Shown here one piece after another: positions 55,696 through 64,000 of a DNA stretch of 64,000 nt; within the stretch, counting starts at the first letter, position 1, and each line of letters begins with the position of its first letter. Below the pieces are notes generated by a model. It was given only the letters and a program-made list of their open reading frames with translations. It was not told where the DNA came from and made no database searches. Position numbers and translations under genes: made by a program. The stretch spans positions 218,792 through 282,791 of the forward strand of contig NZ_VCJO01000007.1 of NCBI RefSeq assembly GCF_009712475.1, in the 5' to 3' direction. This stretch comes from Micromonospora sp. CP22. Lineage in GTDB: Bacteria > Actinomycetota > Actinomycetes > Mycobacteriales > Micromonosporaceae.

Positions 55696-56175
55696 ATGCC
55701 TCCCGCACCGAACGATGTTCGGCCGTTCGCGGCCCTCGACGACACCGATCGCGCCATCCTGACCGAGCTGGCCGGCGACGGCCGCCTGCCGAACAATGCC
55801 CTGGCCGAGCGGGTGGGGGTGGCTCCGTCGACCTGCCTGGCGCGCACCCGGGCGCTGCGGGAGTGCGGGGCGATCCGGGGTTTCCACGCCGAGGTGCATC
55901 CGGCGGCGCTGGGGTTGCCGTTGCAGGCGCTGGTGTCGGTGCGGCTGACCGAGCACGCGCGGGCGGCGGTGGACGCGTTCCGGGCCCGATCGGTACGCCT
56001 GCCGGGCGTGGTGTCGGTGTTCCACGTGGCCGGCGCGGACGACTACGTGCTGCACGTGCGGTCGGCCTCGGCGGAGGCGCTGCGCGACTTCGTGCTGGAC
56101 CACCTGGCGGTCGATCCGGCGGTGCAGCACACCGAGACCAGCCTGATCTTCGAGCAGGCCCGCGGGTCGGGTTGA
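55696..56175 (+). CDS. Lrp/AsnC-family transcriptional regulator
   Basis: A 159-residue regulator. The helix-turn-helix is [41 protein letters not shown] in outline (about residues 14-54), followed by an RAM/ligand domain ([33 protein letters not shown]). ATG 55696 has GGAGG eight bases upstream. It typically senses amino acids and controls a divergent amino-acid metabolic gene, here the trans-sulfuration-type enzyme. Confidence 0.93.
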   Translation: MPPAPNDVRPFAALDDTDRAILTELAGDGRLPNNALAERVGVAPSTCLARTRALRECGAIRGFHAEVHPAALGLPLQALVSVRLTEHARAAVDAFRARSVRLPGVVSVFHVAGADDYVLHVRSASAEALRDFVLDHLAVDPAVQHTETSLIFEQARGSG

Positions 56176-56230
56176 TCACGTCGCGGGCCGGGCGGGAACA
56201 GATTCGGCGTACGCCGGGTTGGCCAACCCT

Positions 56231-57235
56231 GTGATCGACGTTCCGTTGTCTGTCCTCGACCTCGCCCCCGTGGCCGCCGGTGCCTCCGCCGGTGAGGCGC
56301 TGCGGCACACCACCGAGTTGGCGCGACGCACCGACGAACTGGGCTACCACCGGTTCTGGGTGGCCGAGCACCACAACATGCCGGCCATCGCGTCCTCGGC
56401 CCCGGCGGTGCTGATCGCGCACCTGGCCGCGCACACCACCCGGATCCGGCTCGGCTCGGGTGGGGTGATGCTGCCCAACCACGCGCCGCTGGTGGTCGCC
56501 GAGCAGTTCGGCACCCTGGAGGCGCTGCATCCGGGGCGGATCGACCTGGGCATCGGCCGCGCTCCGGGCACCGACCAGGTCACCGCGTTGGCGCTGCGCC
56601 GGACGATGGAGGGTCTGTCCGCCGAGGGTTTCCCGCAGGAGTTGAACGACCTGATGGGCTACTTCGACGAGGCGTCGTCGGGGCGGATCACCGCGACGCC
56701 GGGGCGCGGGCAGCGGCCGACGGTGTGGCTGCTGGGGTCGAGTGGGTTCAGTGCTCGACTGGCCGGTGCGCTGGGCCTGCCGTTTTCCTTCGCGCATCAC
56801 TTCAGCGCGCAGCACACGTTGCCCGCGCTGGCGCTGTACCGGCAGAGTTTCCGCCCGTCGCGCTGGCTGGAGCGTCCGTACGCGATGGTGGCGGTCAACG
56901 CGGTCTGCGCGGAGTCCGACGAACGCGCCGAGTGGCTTGGCGGCCCGGCCGGGTTGTCGTTCCTGCGGTTGCGGTCGGGGCGGCCGGCGCCCCTGGCGAC
57001 GCCGGACGAGGCGGCGGCATACCCGTACACCGATATCGAGCGGGAGTTCCTGGCCCAGCGCAGACAGGGGCAGGCGAGCGGGTCTCCGGAGACGGTACGT
57101 CGGCAGTTGGGCGACCTGCTGGCCAGCACCGGCGCGGACGAGCTGATGTTGACCACGATGGTGTACGACATCGCCGACCGGGTGCGTTCGTTCGAGTTGA
57201 TCGCGACGGAGGTGGCCGGCGGTCTGCGGCGCTGA
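56231..57235 (+). CDS. LLM-class flavin-dependent oxidoreductase
   Basis: A 334-residue luciferase-like monooxygenase of the bacterial-luciferase/alkanal group. Motifs are [61 protein letters not shown] and [11 protein letters not shown]. It uses reduced flavin or F420; the substrate is unknown. GTG 56231 fits the family start; TTG 56219 is an alternative. It follows the Lrp regulator on the same strand after 55 bases and may belong to its transcript. No clear terminator follows it directly. Confidence 0.9.
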   Translation: MIDVPLSVLDLAPVAAGASAGEALRHTTELARRTDELGYHRFWVAEHHNMPAIASSAPAVLIAHLAAHTTRIRLGSGGVMLPNHAPLVVAEQFGTLEALHPGRIDLGIGRAPGTDQVTALALRRTMEGLSAEGFPQELNDLMGYFDEASSGRITATPGRGQRPTVWLLGSSGFSARLAGALGLPFSFAHHFSAQHTLPALALYRQSFRPSRWLERPYAMVAVNAVCAESDERAEWLGGPAGLSFLRLRSGRPAPLATPDEAAAYPYTDIEREFLAQRRQGQASGSPETVRRQLGDLLASTGADELMLTTMVYDIADRVRSFELIATEVAGGLRR

Positions 57236-57414
57236 CGCCGGGTGCGCCTCCGGCACACCCCGTGGGCATGGTGGCCCAGGTCACAGCGCTTTCCCGTCGC
57301 GAAACACGATCTTCACGACGGCGTCACCCTCGCGACGCGGAGCCCGCCTAACGTTGTATCCGGTGGTGGTACGGCACTCTCCGGTCGGGACGGGTCGGGG
57401 GTGCCGCGGTGTGG

Positions 57415-57461
57415 GGCACCGGGCCGCAGTTGTGCGGATTCCGCGATTGCGGCCCGGTGCC
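57415..57461. terminator. Large hairpin downstream of the lyase
   Basis: A perfect 14-base inverted repeat, GGCACCGGGCCGCA and its complement, with a 19-base loop that itself contains GCGGA-T-TCCGC. It lies about 50 bases beyond the lyase stop and is followed on the plus strand by CTTGTCCTTT. It may terminate transcripts from both sides. Confidence 0.65.
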
Positions 57462-57510
57462 TTGTCCTTTCAGCGCTGTTCTCGAATTCTGCTACCGCCG
57501 CGTCGGCCGG

Positions 57511-59769
57511 TCAACGCAGGTGGATCGAGGGCGTGGGCGGGGTGGACATCCCGTCGCCGATGAAGAAGCTCGGGTGCGGGGGCTGGTTGTAGGCGGTGTT
57601 CTGCCAGGCGATGGCGACCCGGTACTGCACATCGTGCATCAGGGTGTAGATCCGGGTGCTGGTCGGCGTCGGGGTGCTGTAGATCCGCAGGGCCCGGCTG
57701 TCGTTGGTCCGCCAGACCACCTCTTCCCGCCAGTCGCCGAGGATGTCGGCGGACAGCGCGGGCGTGGACTTGGTGCCGTTGTTCGAGGCGACGTCGCTAC
57801 CGGTGAGCAGTCGGGTGTCGCCGCTGGGGCCGTACTTGTCGATCCGGGTGCCGTCGAGCAGTTCGCGGACCGGGTCGCCGTCCCACCAGATGAGGAAGTT
57901 CGTCGAGGACGGTTTGCGGCCGATGTTCTGGCCCCGGGTGTTGGCCAGGCCGCTCACCGACGACGACCAGGATTCGGCACCGGGGCTGCCGGCCCAGATG
58001 TCACCGGAGACACCGCGACCGTTGTCGCCTCCGGCCGGGGTGGACCAGAGCAACTGGCCGGTGCGGGCGTCGGCGAACCACGAGCTGGGCTTGCTGCCGT
58101 CCTCGCTGACCTTGAAGTACTCCAGGCCGGGGCGGGACGGGTCGAGGTCGCCGACGTGCCCGGCGTCGCCGTGGCCGAGGCCGTTGGACCAGAGCAGGCG
58201 ACCGTTGTCGTCGATGGTGGCCGCACCGTAGACGATCTCCTGCCGACCGTCGCCGTCGACGTCGGCGACGGAGAGGCTGTGGTTGCCCTGCCCGGCGGCG
58301 GCACCGTTGCCGGAGGAGTTGGAGTCGAAGGTCCACCGCTTGGTGAGGGTGCCGTTGCGGAAGTCCCAGGCGGCGATGACCGCCCGGGTGTAGTAGCCAC
58401 GGGCCATGATCAGCGACGGGCGTTGGCCGTCGAGGTACGCGGTACCGGCGAGGAACCGGTCGACCCGGTTGCCGTAGTTGTCGCCCCAGGAGGAGACGGT
58501 GCCGCGCGGCGGGTCGTAGTTGACGGTGGAGAGGGCGGCACCGGTGCGTCCGTCGAACATGGTCAGGTATTCGGGGCCGGCGAGGACGTAGCCTGCGGAG
58601 TTGCGGTAGTCGGCGTTGGCGTTGCCGATCACCTGTCCGGTGCCGGAGCGGGTGCCGTCGGCGGTCTTCATGGCCACCTCGGCGCGGCCGTCGCCGTCGT
58701 AGTCGTACACCTGGAACTGGGTGTAGTGGGCACCGGCCCGGATGTTGCGGCCGAGGTCGATGCGCCACAGCCGGGTGCCGGTGAGGGTGTACGCGTCGAC
58801 GTAGACGTTGCCGGTGTAGCCGGACTGGGAGTTGTCCTTGGCGTTGGACGGATCCCACTTGACCACGAACTCGTACCGGCCGTCGCCGTCGAGGTCACCG
58901 ACGCTGGCGTCGTTGGCGGAGTAGGTGTACCACTCGCCGCTGGGCGTGGTGCCGCCCGGCGGGACCTGCAACGGCACGTCCAGGTAGCCAGCCGGGAACT
59001 GGAGCGCCGGTGCGGAGTCGGCCTGTTCGGTGCCGTTCACCACGGCGCGCACGGTGTAGGTCGCTCCGGCCGGTGCGCCGCTGTCGAGGTAGTTGGTGGC
59101 GCCGGTGATCGGGGTGGCGTTGACCCGGGTCGTACCCCGGTAGAGGTTGAACGCGACGCCGGTGGTCTCGGTGCCCAGCAGCCGCCAGGAGACCAGGTTG
59201 GCCGATCCGGAGCGGACGCTGACCAGGCCACGGTCCAGGTTCTCGGCCTGCATCACCCCGGCCGGTGGCGGCGGCGTGGTCGGCGGCGGCGTGGTCGGCG
59301 GCGGCGTGGTCGGTGGGGGCGTGGTCGGTGGGGGCGGGGTGGTCGGGGTGGTGGCGCCGGTGCAGGTGGTGCCGTTCAGCGCGAAGCTGGTCGGTGCCGG
59401 ATTGCTGCCGTTCCACGAGCCGTTGAAGCCGAAGTTGACGCTGCCGTCGGTGCCGACGGCGGCGTTGTAGTCGACGTTGCGGGCGCTCACCTGAGCGCCG
59501 GACTGGGTGACGGTGGCGCTCCAGGCCTGGGTGATCTGCTGCCCGGCGGCGTACGACCAGGTCAACGTCCAGCCGTTGATTGGGTCGCCGAGGTTGGTGA
59601 TGGTGACGTCGGCGCCGAAGCCGCCGGTCCACTGGTTGGTGACGCGGTAGTCGACGCGGCATCCGGTGGCGGCGGCCGAGGCGGTCAGGGTGGTCAGCAC
59701 TCCGGCGGCGGCGACCGCGGTGACGGTGGCCGCGGCGAGCAGGGCCGCCCGGGGGGCGGTGCGCAGCAT
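57511..59769 (-). CDS. Secreted rhamnogalacturonan lyase (PL11) with N-terminal CBM2
   Basis: A 752-residue secreted pectinase. After a signal peptide (LLAAATVTAVAAAGVLTTL) come a CBM2 cellulose-binding module (about 36-137; CRVDYRVTNQWTGGFGADV, GWTLTWSYAAGQQITQAWS), a Pro-Thr linker of repeated PPPTT units (~143-168) and the PL11 catalytic domain. The latter has VGDLDGDGRYEFVVKWDPS, YDYDGDGRAEVAMKTADG and ADVDGDGRQEIVYGA calcium-loop repeats and the C-terminal VWRTNDSRALRIY. It cleaves the rhamnogalacturonan backbone of pectin outside the cell; the CBM2 would hold it on plant cell wall. ATG 59769 has GGAGGAACC upstream. Two palindromes upstream suggest a LacI-type repressor. Confidence 0.95.
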   Translation of the reverse strand: MLRTAPRAALLAAATVTAVAAAGVLTTLTASAAATGCRVDYRVTNQWTGGFGADVTITNLGDPINGWTLTWSYAAGQQITQAWSATVTQSGAQVSARNVDYNAAVGTDGSVNFGFNGSWNGSNPAPTSFALNGTTCTGATTPTTPPPPTTPPPTTPPPTTPPPTTPPPPAGVMQAENLDRGLVSVRSGSANLVSWRLLGTETTGVAFNLYRGTTRVNATPITGATNYLDSGAPAGATYTVRAVVNGTEQADSAPALQFPAGYLDVPLQVPPGGTTPSGEWYTYSANDASVGDLDGDGRYEFVVKWDPSNAKDNSQSGYTGNVYVDAYTLTGTRLWRIDLGRNIRAGAHYTQFQVYDYDGDGRAEVAMKTADGTRSGTGQVIGNANADYRNSAGYVLAGPEYLTMFDGRTGAALSTVNYDPPRGTVSSWGDNYGNRVDRFLAGTAYLDGQRPSLIMARGYYTRAVIAAWDFRNGTLTKRWTFDSNSSGNGAAAGQGNHSLSVADVDGDGRQEIVYGAATIDDNGRLLWSNGLGHGDAGHVGDLDPSRPGLEYFKVSEDGSKPSSWFADARTGQLLWSTPAGGDNGRGVSGDIWAGSPGAESWSSSVSGLANTRGQNIGRKPSSTNFLIWWDGDPVRELLDGTRIDKYGPSGDTRLLTGSDVASNNGTKSTPALSADILGDWREEVVWRTNDSRALRIYSTPTPTSTRIYTLMHDVQYRVAIAWQNTAYNQPPHPSFFIGDGMSTPPTPSIHLR
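59264..59344. repeat. 15-bp tandem repeat encoding the Pro-Thr linker
   Basis: About five units of GGCGGCGGCGTGGTC and GGTGGGGGCGTGGTC in tandem inside the lyase gene. On the coding strand they encode PPPTT repeats between the CBM2 and the lyase domain. The array could vary in copy number between strains. Confidence 0.75.
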
Positions 59770-59892
59770 GGTTCCTCCGGTGGAGGTCGGACGCGCGGCA
59801 TCCGGGGGCCGTCGGCGGTGCCCGGAGCCGACGGGTCGGCGGTCCGCCGGTGGTGCCCGGACCGACGGTCGCGCCGCGCTAGCGGAAAGAAT

Positions 59893-59952
59893 CCATCGAA
59901 TCGATGGCTGTAGTTGCGTTCCCGCGCGCCTGTGATGCTAGGGCAAGCGCTT
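59893..59952. promoter_or_regulatory. Two palindromes upstream of the lyase, likely LacI-type operators
   Basis: CCATCGA-A-TCGATGG (59893-59907) is a perfect odd-length palindrome. GCAAGCGCTTAC (59944-59955) has the central AAGCGCTT typical of LacI-family sites in actinobacterial carbohydrate genes. Both lie 120-190 bases upstream of the lyase and before the divergent decarboxylase gene. Catabolite or inducer-dependent repression of the lyase is inferred. Confidence 0.5.
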
Positions 59953-60024
59953 ACTGCTCACAATCGACCCGTGGGCTTGCTTCCCGGTCGACCTTCTTGA
60001 TCCACTCGCCGGGTGGCAGCGCAC

Positions 60025-61449
60025 ATGACCCCCGAGGAGTTCCGCCAGGCCGGGCACGCCGTGGTCGACTGGATCGCCGACTACTGGGCGACGCTCCCCC
60101 GACGCCCGGTGACCTCCGCGGACCCACCCGGCTCGGTGGCTGCCCGCCTGCCCACCGGCCCACCGGTGACCGGCGAGCCGGTCGAGGCGGTCCTCGCCGA
60201 CCTGGACCGGCTGGTCGTACCCGGGCTCACCCACTGGCAGCATCCGGGCTTCTTCGGGTTCTTCCCGGCCAACACCTCGGGCCCCAGCGTGCTCGGTGAC
60301 CTGGTCAGCGCCGGGCTGGGCGTGCAGGGCATGATGTGGGCCACCGGTCCGGCCTGCACCGAGCTGGAGACGGTGCTGCTCGACTGGTTGGCCGACCTGT
60401 TGGACCTGCCGACGCGGTTCCGGTCCACCGGCGGCGGTGGCGGCGTCATCCAGGACTCGGCCTCCTCGGCGACGCTGGTCGCCACCCTGGTCGCGCTGCA
60501 CCGGGCCGCCGGTGGGCGGTGGCGTCAGGCCGGCGTCGACCGCCGCTACCGGGTCTACACCTCGACGGAGGCGCACTCGTCGGTGGAGAAGGCCGCCCGG
60601 ATCGCCGGTCTCGGCACCGACGGGGTACGCCTGATCGAGGTGGATCCGGTGACGCTGGCGATGTCGCCGACGGCGCTGCGCGCCGCGATCGAGGCGGACC
60701 GCGCCGCCGGGGCGGTGCCCGCCCTGGTGGTGGCGACCGTGGGGACCACCTCCACCACGGCGGTGGACCCGCTGCCGGAGATCGGCCCGATCTGCGCCGA
60801 GCACCGGGTCTTCCTGCACGTCGATGCCGCGTACGCGGGCGCGGCGGCGGTCTGCCCGGAGTTGCGGTTCGGCCACGCGGGTCTGGAGTACGCCGACTCG
60901 TACTGCTTCGACCCGCACAAGTGGCTGCTCACCGGCTTCGACTGCGACGCCTTCTGGGTCGCCGACGCCGCCGAGCTGGTCGAGGCGTTGACCGTGCTGC
61001 CGGAGTACCTGCGCAACACGGCCACCGAATCCGGCGCGGTGATCGACTACCGGGACTGGCAGGTGCCGCTGGGTCGGCGGTTCCGGGCCTTGAAGCTGTG
61101 GTTCGTGCTGCGCTGGTACGGCGTCGAGGGGCTGCGCGAGCACATCCGTCGAGGTGTCGCGCTGGCCGCCGGTTTCGCCGACCGGGTCCGCGCCGACGAC
61201 CGCTTCGAACTGGTCGCCGAGCACCCGTACGCCCTGGTCTGTTTCCGGTTGCGCGGCGCGGACGGGCCGAACGAACGCCTGCTGGCGGCGGTGAACGCCT
61301 CCGGCCGGGTGTTCCTGACCCACACTCGGGTCGCCGGGCGGCACACGCTCCGCCTGGCCGTCGGCGCGCCGCAGACCACGCAGGAGCACATCGACGAGGC
61401 ATGGGAGGTGATCTCACGCGCGGCGGCGACCCTGTCCCGGGAGAGCTGA
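60025..61449 (+). CDS. PLP-dependent (aromatic amino-acid type) decarboxylase
   Basis: A 474-residue group II decarboxylase. Start motif MTPEEFRQAGHAVVDWIADYW, then THWQHPGFFGFFPANTSGPSV, GVIQDSASSATLVAL-like segment, HVDAAYAGAA and the PLP lysine K299 in FDPHKWLLTGFDC. This matches aromatic-L-amino-acid decarboxylases; Tyr, Trp, Phe, DOPA or other substrates are possible. ATG 60025 fits the family; GTG 60013 is an alternative. It is divergent from the pectin lyase and has no obvious pathway partner nearby. Confidence 0.92.
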   Translation: MTPEEFRQAGHAVVDWIADYWATLPRRPVTSADPPGSVAARLPTGPPVTGEPVEAVLADLDRLVVPGLTHWQHPGFFGFFPANTSGPSVLGDLVSAGLGVQGMMWATGPACTELETVLLDWLADLLDLPTRFRSTGGGGGVIQDSASSATLVATLVALHRAAGGRWRQAGVDRRYRVYTSTEAHSSVEKAARIAGLGTDGVRLIEVDPVTLAMSPTALRAAIEADRAAGAVPALVVATVGTTSTTAVDPLPEIGPICAEHRVFLHVDAAYAGAAAVCPELRFGHAGLEYADSYCFDPHKWLLTGFDCDAFWVADAAELVEALTVLPEYLRNTATESGAVIDYRDWQVPLGRRFRALKLWFVLRWYGVEGLREHIRRGVALAAGFADRVRADDRFELVAEHPYALVCFRLRGADGPNERLLAAVNASGRVFLTHTRVAGRHTLRLAVGAPQTTQEHIDEAWEVISRAAATLSRES

Positions 61450-61491
61450 GCCCGCCCTGCCCTCAGGTGGTGCGGGGCGTGGCGTCGGGGA

Positions 61492-62493
61492 TCAGCGGTC
61501 GGCGCCCGGGTGGGGGCCGGTCGCCGAACCGGCGCCGACGGGTTCGGCGTCGGCGGGCTCCGGCTGCGTGACAACGGCGGCCCCGGCGGTCGACGGGGCC
61601 GGGTCGACGGACCGGGCGGCGAGGGCGGCCCGCTCGCGGCGGGTGCGCCGCAGCACCCGGATCGCCAGCGCCAGGGCCGTGAGCCAGCCGACGCCCAGCA
61701 GCAGGTAGACGAGCACCGGGAGGCGGCCGTCCAGGTCACCGGCGCGCATCAGGACACGGGCGTTGGTCAGCACGATCACGCCGCCGACCGCCGCGCCGAG
61801 CAGTTGGGCCGGGACGATGCGCACCAGCCAGGCGGCGACCGGTGCGGCGATCAGGCCACCGGCGAGCAGCGCCAGCACGATCGGCAGCAGGAATCCCTCG
61901 GTGCCCAGGCCGATGAGGAAGCCGAGGCTCGCGGCGGAGGCGACGACGAACTCGGAGGTGTCCACCGAGCCGATCACCTTGCGGGGTTCCATCCGGCCGC
62001 TGACCAGCAGGGCGGGCGTGGCCACCGGGCCCCATCCGCCGCCGCCGGTGGCGTCGACGAAGCCGGCGACGAGGCCGAGAGGGCCGAGGAAACGCCCGCG
62101 CAGCCGGCCGGCGGCCGGGTTGCGGCGCAGCGGCCGGGAGAACCGGACGAGCAGGTACGCCCCGAGGGTGAACAGGATCGCGGCCATCCACGGCGCGGCC
62201 GACTCGGTGGAGAGGGCGCTGAGGAAGGTGGCACCGGCGAAGGAGCCGAGCGCGCCGGGTATCGCGATGCGGCGTACCACCCGCCAGTCGACGTTGCCGA
62301 AGCGCCAGTGTGCCGCGCCTGCGGCGAGCGTGGTGCCGATCTCGGCCAGGTGCACCGACGCGGAGGCCGCCGCCGGTGCGACACCGGCCAGCAGCAACAG
62401 CGTCGAGGAGGTCAGCCCGTACGCCATGCCGAGCGAACCGTCGACCAGTTGCGCGGCCAGCCCCACCAGTGCGATGACGAGCAGCTTGCGCAC
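61492..62493 (-). CDS. TauE/SafE-family sulfite/sulfonate exporter
   Basis: A 333-residue membrane protein with about eight helices. It starts MRKLLVIALVGLAAQLVDG with the motif GSLGMAYGLTSSTLLLLAG, then SVHLAEIGTTLAAGAAHWRFGNVD and VGFVDATGGGGWGP-like and SVDTSEFVVASAAS segments, typical of the family. A ~60-residue Ala/Pro-rich C-terminal tail is unlikely to be membrane embedded. The family exports sulfite or sulfonates or imports sulfur anions. GTG 62493 has GGAGG four bases upstream. It lies 141 bases downstream of an Rrf2 regulator on the same strand. Confidence 0.92.
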   Translation of the reverse strand: MRKLLVIALVGLAAQLVDGSLGMAYGLTSSTLLLLAGVAPAAASASVHLAEIGTTLAAGAAHWRFGNVDWRVVRRIAIPGALGSFAGATFLSALSTESAAPWMAAILFTLGAYLLVRFSRPLRRNPAAGRLRGRFLGPLGLVAGFVDATGGGGWGPVATPALLVSGRMEPRKVIGSVDTSEFVVASAASLGFLIGLGTEGFLLPIVLALLAGGLIAAPVAAWLVRIVPAQLLGAAVGGVIVLTNARVLMRAGDLDGRLPVLVYLLLGVGWLTALALAIRVLRRTRRERAALAARSVDPAPSTAGAAVVTQPEPADAEPVGAGSATGPHPGADR

Positions 62494-62634
62494 GGCGCCT
62501 CCCGACTAAGCGGTAACTCCTATCAACTTGGTCGACAATGCGGCATGGATCGGCGGCCGGTCAAGCCTGCGATCAGTCAGTGAGACGACACACCGCGACC
62601 CTGCGGTGACGGTCGTCGGCGGATGCGGAGTCGG

Positions 62635-63096
62635 TCAGGTCCAGGCGCCAGGGTCGGCGACCAGCTCGGTCACCGGCTCGGGCAGGGTGCCCCGGGCCAC
62701 GTCGGCGACGGTGACCAGTTCGAGGATCTGCCGCTCGCTGGCGCGCAACGCGATCCAGACCTCCTGGAGGGCGCGGGCCGCGCCCTCGTATCCGAGATTC
62801 TCGGGCCGTTGGCCCCGGATGTGGGCCAGCGGCCCGTCGATCACCCGGATCACCTCGGCGAGGGAGATCTCCTCCGCCGGCCGGGCCAACCAGTAGCCCC
62901 CCTCGGGCCCGCGCTGGGCCTGCACCACGCCACCCCGGCGCAGTTGCAGCAGGATGCTCTCCAGGAACTTCGGCGGGATCTGCTGGGCCCGCGCGATCTG
63001 GTCGGCGGTGACCGGGCGACCCCGTCCAGCCCCGGTCACCGAGGCCAGTTCGGCGACCGCTCGAAGGGCGTAGTCCACCCGGGCTGAGAGACGCAT
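62635..63096 (-). CDS. Rrf2-family regulator without cysteines
   Basis: A 153-residue winged-helix Rrf2 protein: MRLSARVDYALRAVAELA, ARAQQIPPKFLESILLQLRRGGVVQAQRGPEGGYWLARP. It lacks any cysteine in this span, so it cannot bind an Fe-S cluster in the manner of IscR, NsrR or RsrR. That points to a CymR-like regulator that responds through a protein partner or small molecule in sulfur metabolism, fitting the adjacent TauE exporter. ATG 63096 is the family start; no clear ribosome site is seen, and a GGTTAACC palindrome lies just upstream. Confidence 0.9.
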   Translation of the reverse strand: MRLSARVDYALRAVAELASVTGAGRGRPVTADQIARAQQIPPKFLESILLQLRRGGVVQAQRGPEGGYWLARPAEEISLAEVIRVIDGPLAHIRGQRPENLGYEGAARALQEVWIALRASERQILELVTVADVARGTLPEPVTELVADPGAWT

Positions 63097-63361
63097 GCCG
63101 GACAGGTTAACCGCCCGGCACCCCGGCACGAGTCGGCGGGCGCAGCAGGGCGAGCCAGAACCGTCGGATCGAGCGCACGACAATTGGGAACCGAGTGAAC
63201 ACGCCGGGCCGGGCTGACATTTGTGGCTCCACCTTCCGGAAAGGTATCACCCTCGTCAAGCACCTGCCCGATTCTCGCGAACACCCATTGACCAACACCA
63301 GCGTGTCTACCTAGGATTGAGTCCACCGCAGAAAAACGGTATATCACAGAATGGACGATGC

Positions 63362-63748
63362 ATGACGTCTGCAATCATGAAAGCTACCTTGGTCAAGGTC
63401 GCGATGGTGCTCGTCGCCACTACCGGCATCGTCGCGATAAGCGGCACACCAGCCTCCGCCAGTAGCTGCAGCCATTCCGCCACGGACAAGCAAACCACTA
63501 GCGGGCAGGTAGTCTTAGCCGGCTCGACCGGCCTCGCAGTCCGCAGTGGGCCCCACACCAGCTGCACCCTGCTGGGACGGGTACCTAACGGCCACTGGGT
63601 AACCTACTGGTGTCACACCGCCGGCGACACGGTTAATGGAACCAACCGCTGGGTCCGAATCGACTACAGCGCGGGCGGCGGTTCCGGAGTTCTCGGTGGC
63701 TGGGTGTCGTCCTACTACCTCAACACTGCGTCTACGCAAGCCTGCTAA
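63362..63748 (+). CDS. Small secreted SH3-like protein
   Basis: A 128-residue secreted protein. The signal peptide ends near SGTPASA (VKVAMVLVATTGIVAISG). The mature part looks like a bacterial SH3 domain (GSTGLAVRSGPHTSCTLLGRV, HWVTYWCHTAGDTVNG, WVRIDYS, LGGWVSSYYL) with Cys residues that could form disulfides. Such proteins bind peptidoglycan or other surface ligands. The gene is visibly richer in A/T than its neighbours, including its codon third positions, so it may be recently acquired. ATG 63377 is an alternative start. Confidence 0.82.
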   Translation: MTSAIMKATLVKVAMVLVATTGIVAISGTPASASSCSHSATDKQTTSGQVVLAGSTGLAVRSGPHTSCTLLGRVPNGHWVTYWCHTAGDTVNGTNRWVRIDYSAGGGSGVLGGWVSSYYLNTASTQAC

Positions 63749-63832
63749 TTACAAATACGCCCTTTAACTATGCAGATGCAATTCGCTATGCATTCACGAC
63801 CAGACCGACATCGCAATTTCGGCATCCAATAG

Positions 63833-63864
63833 TGGCGGCCGGCACCGTACGGTGCCGGCCGCCA
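63833..63864 (+). terminator. Strong terminator after the SH3-like gene
   Basis: A perfect 16-base inverted repeat, TGGCGGCCGGCACCGT and its complement, with the loop formed from the centre, followed by GTTGTTCCCGATTTGTTTTG. The T-rich tail makes this one of the clearest intrinsic terminators in the window. The remaining ~130 bp to the window end show no supported gene. Confidence 0.85.
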
Positions 63865-64000
63865 GTTGTTCCCGATTTGTTTTGCCACCAGGCCAAACGC
63901 AAGCCACGAATTATCGCGGCTAGTACGGCAGCCGCCATTGGCGGTCTGACCTGGCAGGATGCGGTGGTGGGGCGTGCGAAGTGGACGCAGCCGCCCTGTT

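Noticed and set aside
59264..59344. Tandem repeats as a CRISPR-like array
   Set aside because: Units are contiguous 15-mers with no spacers and lie within a coding linker.
62494..62634. A CymR-type operator ahead of the TauE gene
   Set aside because: CCTATCAACTTGGTCGAC is suggestive but not palindromic enough to call.
63865..64000. Start of a gene at the right edge
   Set aside because: A GTG near 63969 opens a short frame, but too little sequence remains to support a gene.

Overview
The window is high-GC actinobacterial DNA that most resembles the family Micromonosporaceae, probably Micromonospora. The grounds are very strong G/C bias at third codon positions, frequent GTG starts, ANTAR, DUF5753 and mycothiol-type proteins, and short dispersed repeats of a kind I associate with Micromonospora genomes. 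The genus is an inference; no 16S gene is present. Most of the window is core chromosome. It carries all three uvr excision-repair genes, polA, recQ, rpsA, coaE, rsgA, typA, rapZ-yvcK and a branched-chain amino-acid ABC operon, in an order reminiscent of the same core region in Streptomyces.

Layout. Bases 1-6265: the yvcK-rapZ pair (yvcK cut by the window edge), a repeat pair, a membrane-anchored unknown, recQ, and a divergent NmrA-type reductase/TetR pair around a perfect 30-bp palindrome. 6266-16521: uvrC, a secreted penicillin-acylase-family enzyme with a discoidin-like tail, a Rieske lipoprotein, uvrA and rsgA. 16.5-20.2 kb: a mycothiol-type enzyme with an MBL hydrolase, a DedA protein, a cold-shock protein and a phage-like M15-type peptidase. 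20.3-24.9 kb: a marR-cocE operon divergent from an MMPL exporter, with three copies of a shared operator motif between them. 24.9-27.3 kb: a 79-bp inverted-repeat element abutting a lytic transglycosylase, then a DedA-PAP2 fusion whose PAP2 half has lost its catalytic residues.

27.4-33.8 kb: typA with a beta-lactamase-like serine hydrolase, a PTP-type phosphatase, TerC, a small ABM monooxygenase and an XRE/DUF5753 regulator. 33.9-43.3 kb: uvrB, an unknown protein with a duplicated extracytoplasmic domain, coaE fused to GrpB, rpsA, a methyltransferase, a Uma2 nuclease preceded by a repeat-like 27-codon leader ORF, and DUF3140. 43.4-53.4 kb, all on the minus strand: polA, livF-G-M-H, an attenuator-like hairpin, livK, a propeller-like lipoprotein and the ANTAR regulator pdtaR. 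53.5-64 kb: tRNA-Leu(CAA) followed by a free-standing HTH-LAGLIDADG protein, a trans-sulfuration-type PLP enzyme divergent from an Lrp regulator, a luciferase-like oxidoreductase, a CBM2-rhamnogalacturonan lyase, a PLP decarboxylase, a TauE exporter with a cysteine-free Rrf2 regulator, and an A/T-richer stretch encoding a small secreted SH3-like protein.

I see no CRISPR array, rRNA gene, intact insertion sequence or large biosynthetic cluster. The most unusual items are the tRNA-linked LAGLIDADG protein, the 79-bp element at 24891-24969, the leader-ORF repeat at 42074-42157, the degenerate DedA-PAP2 fusion and the triple MarR-type operator.
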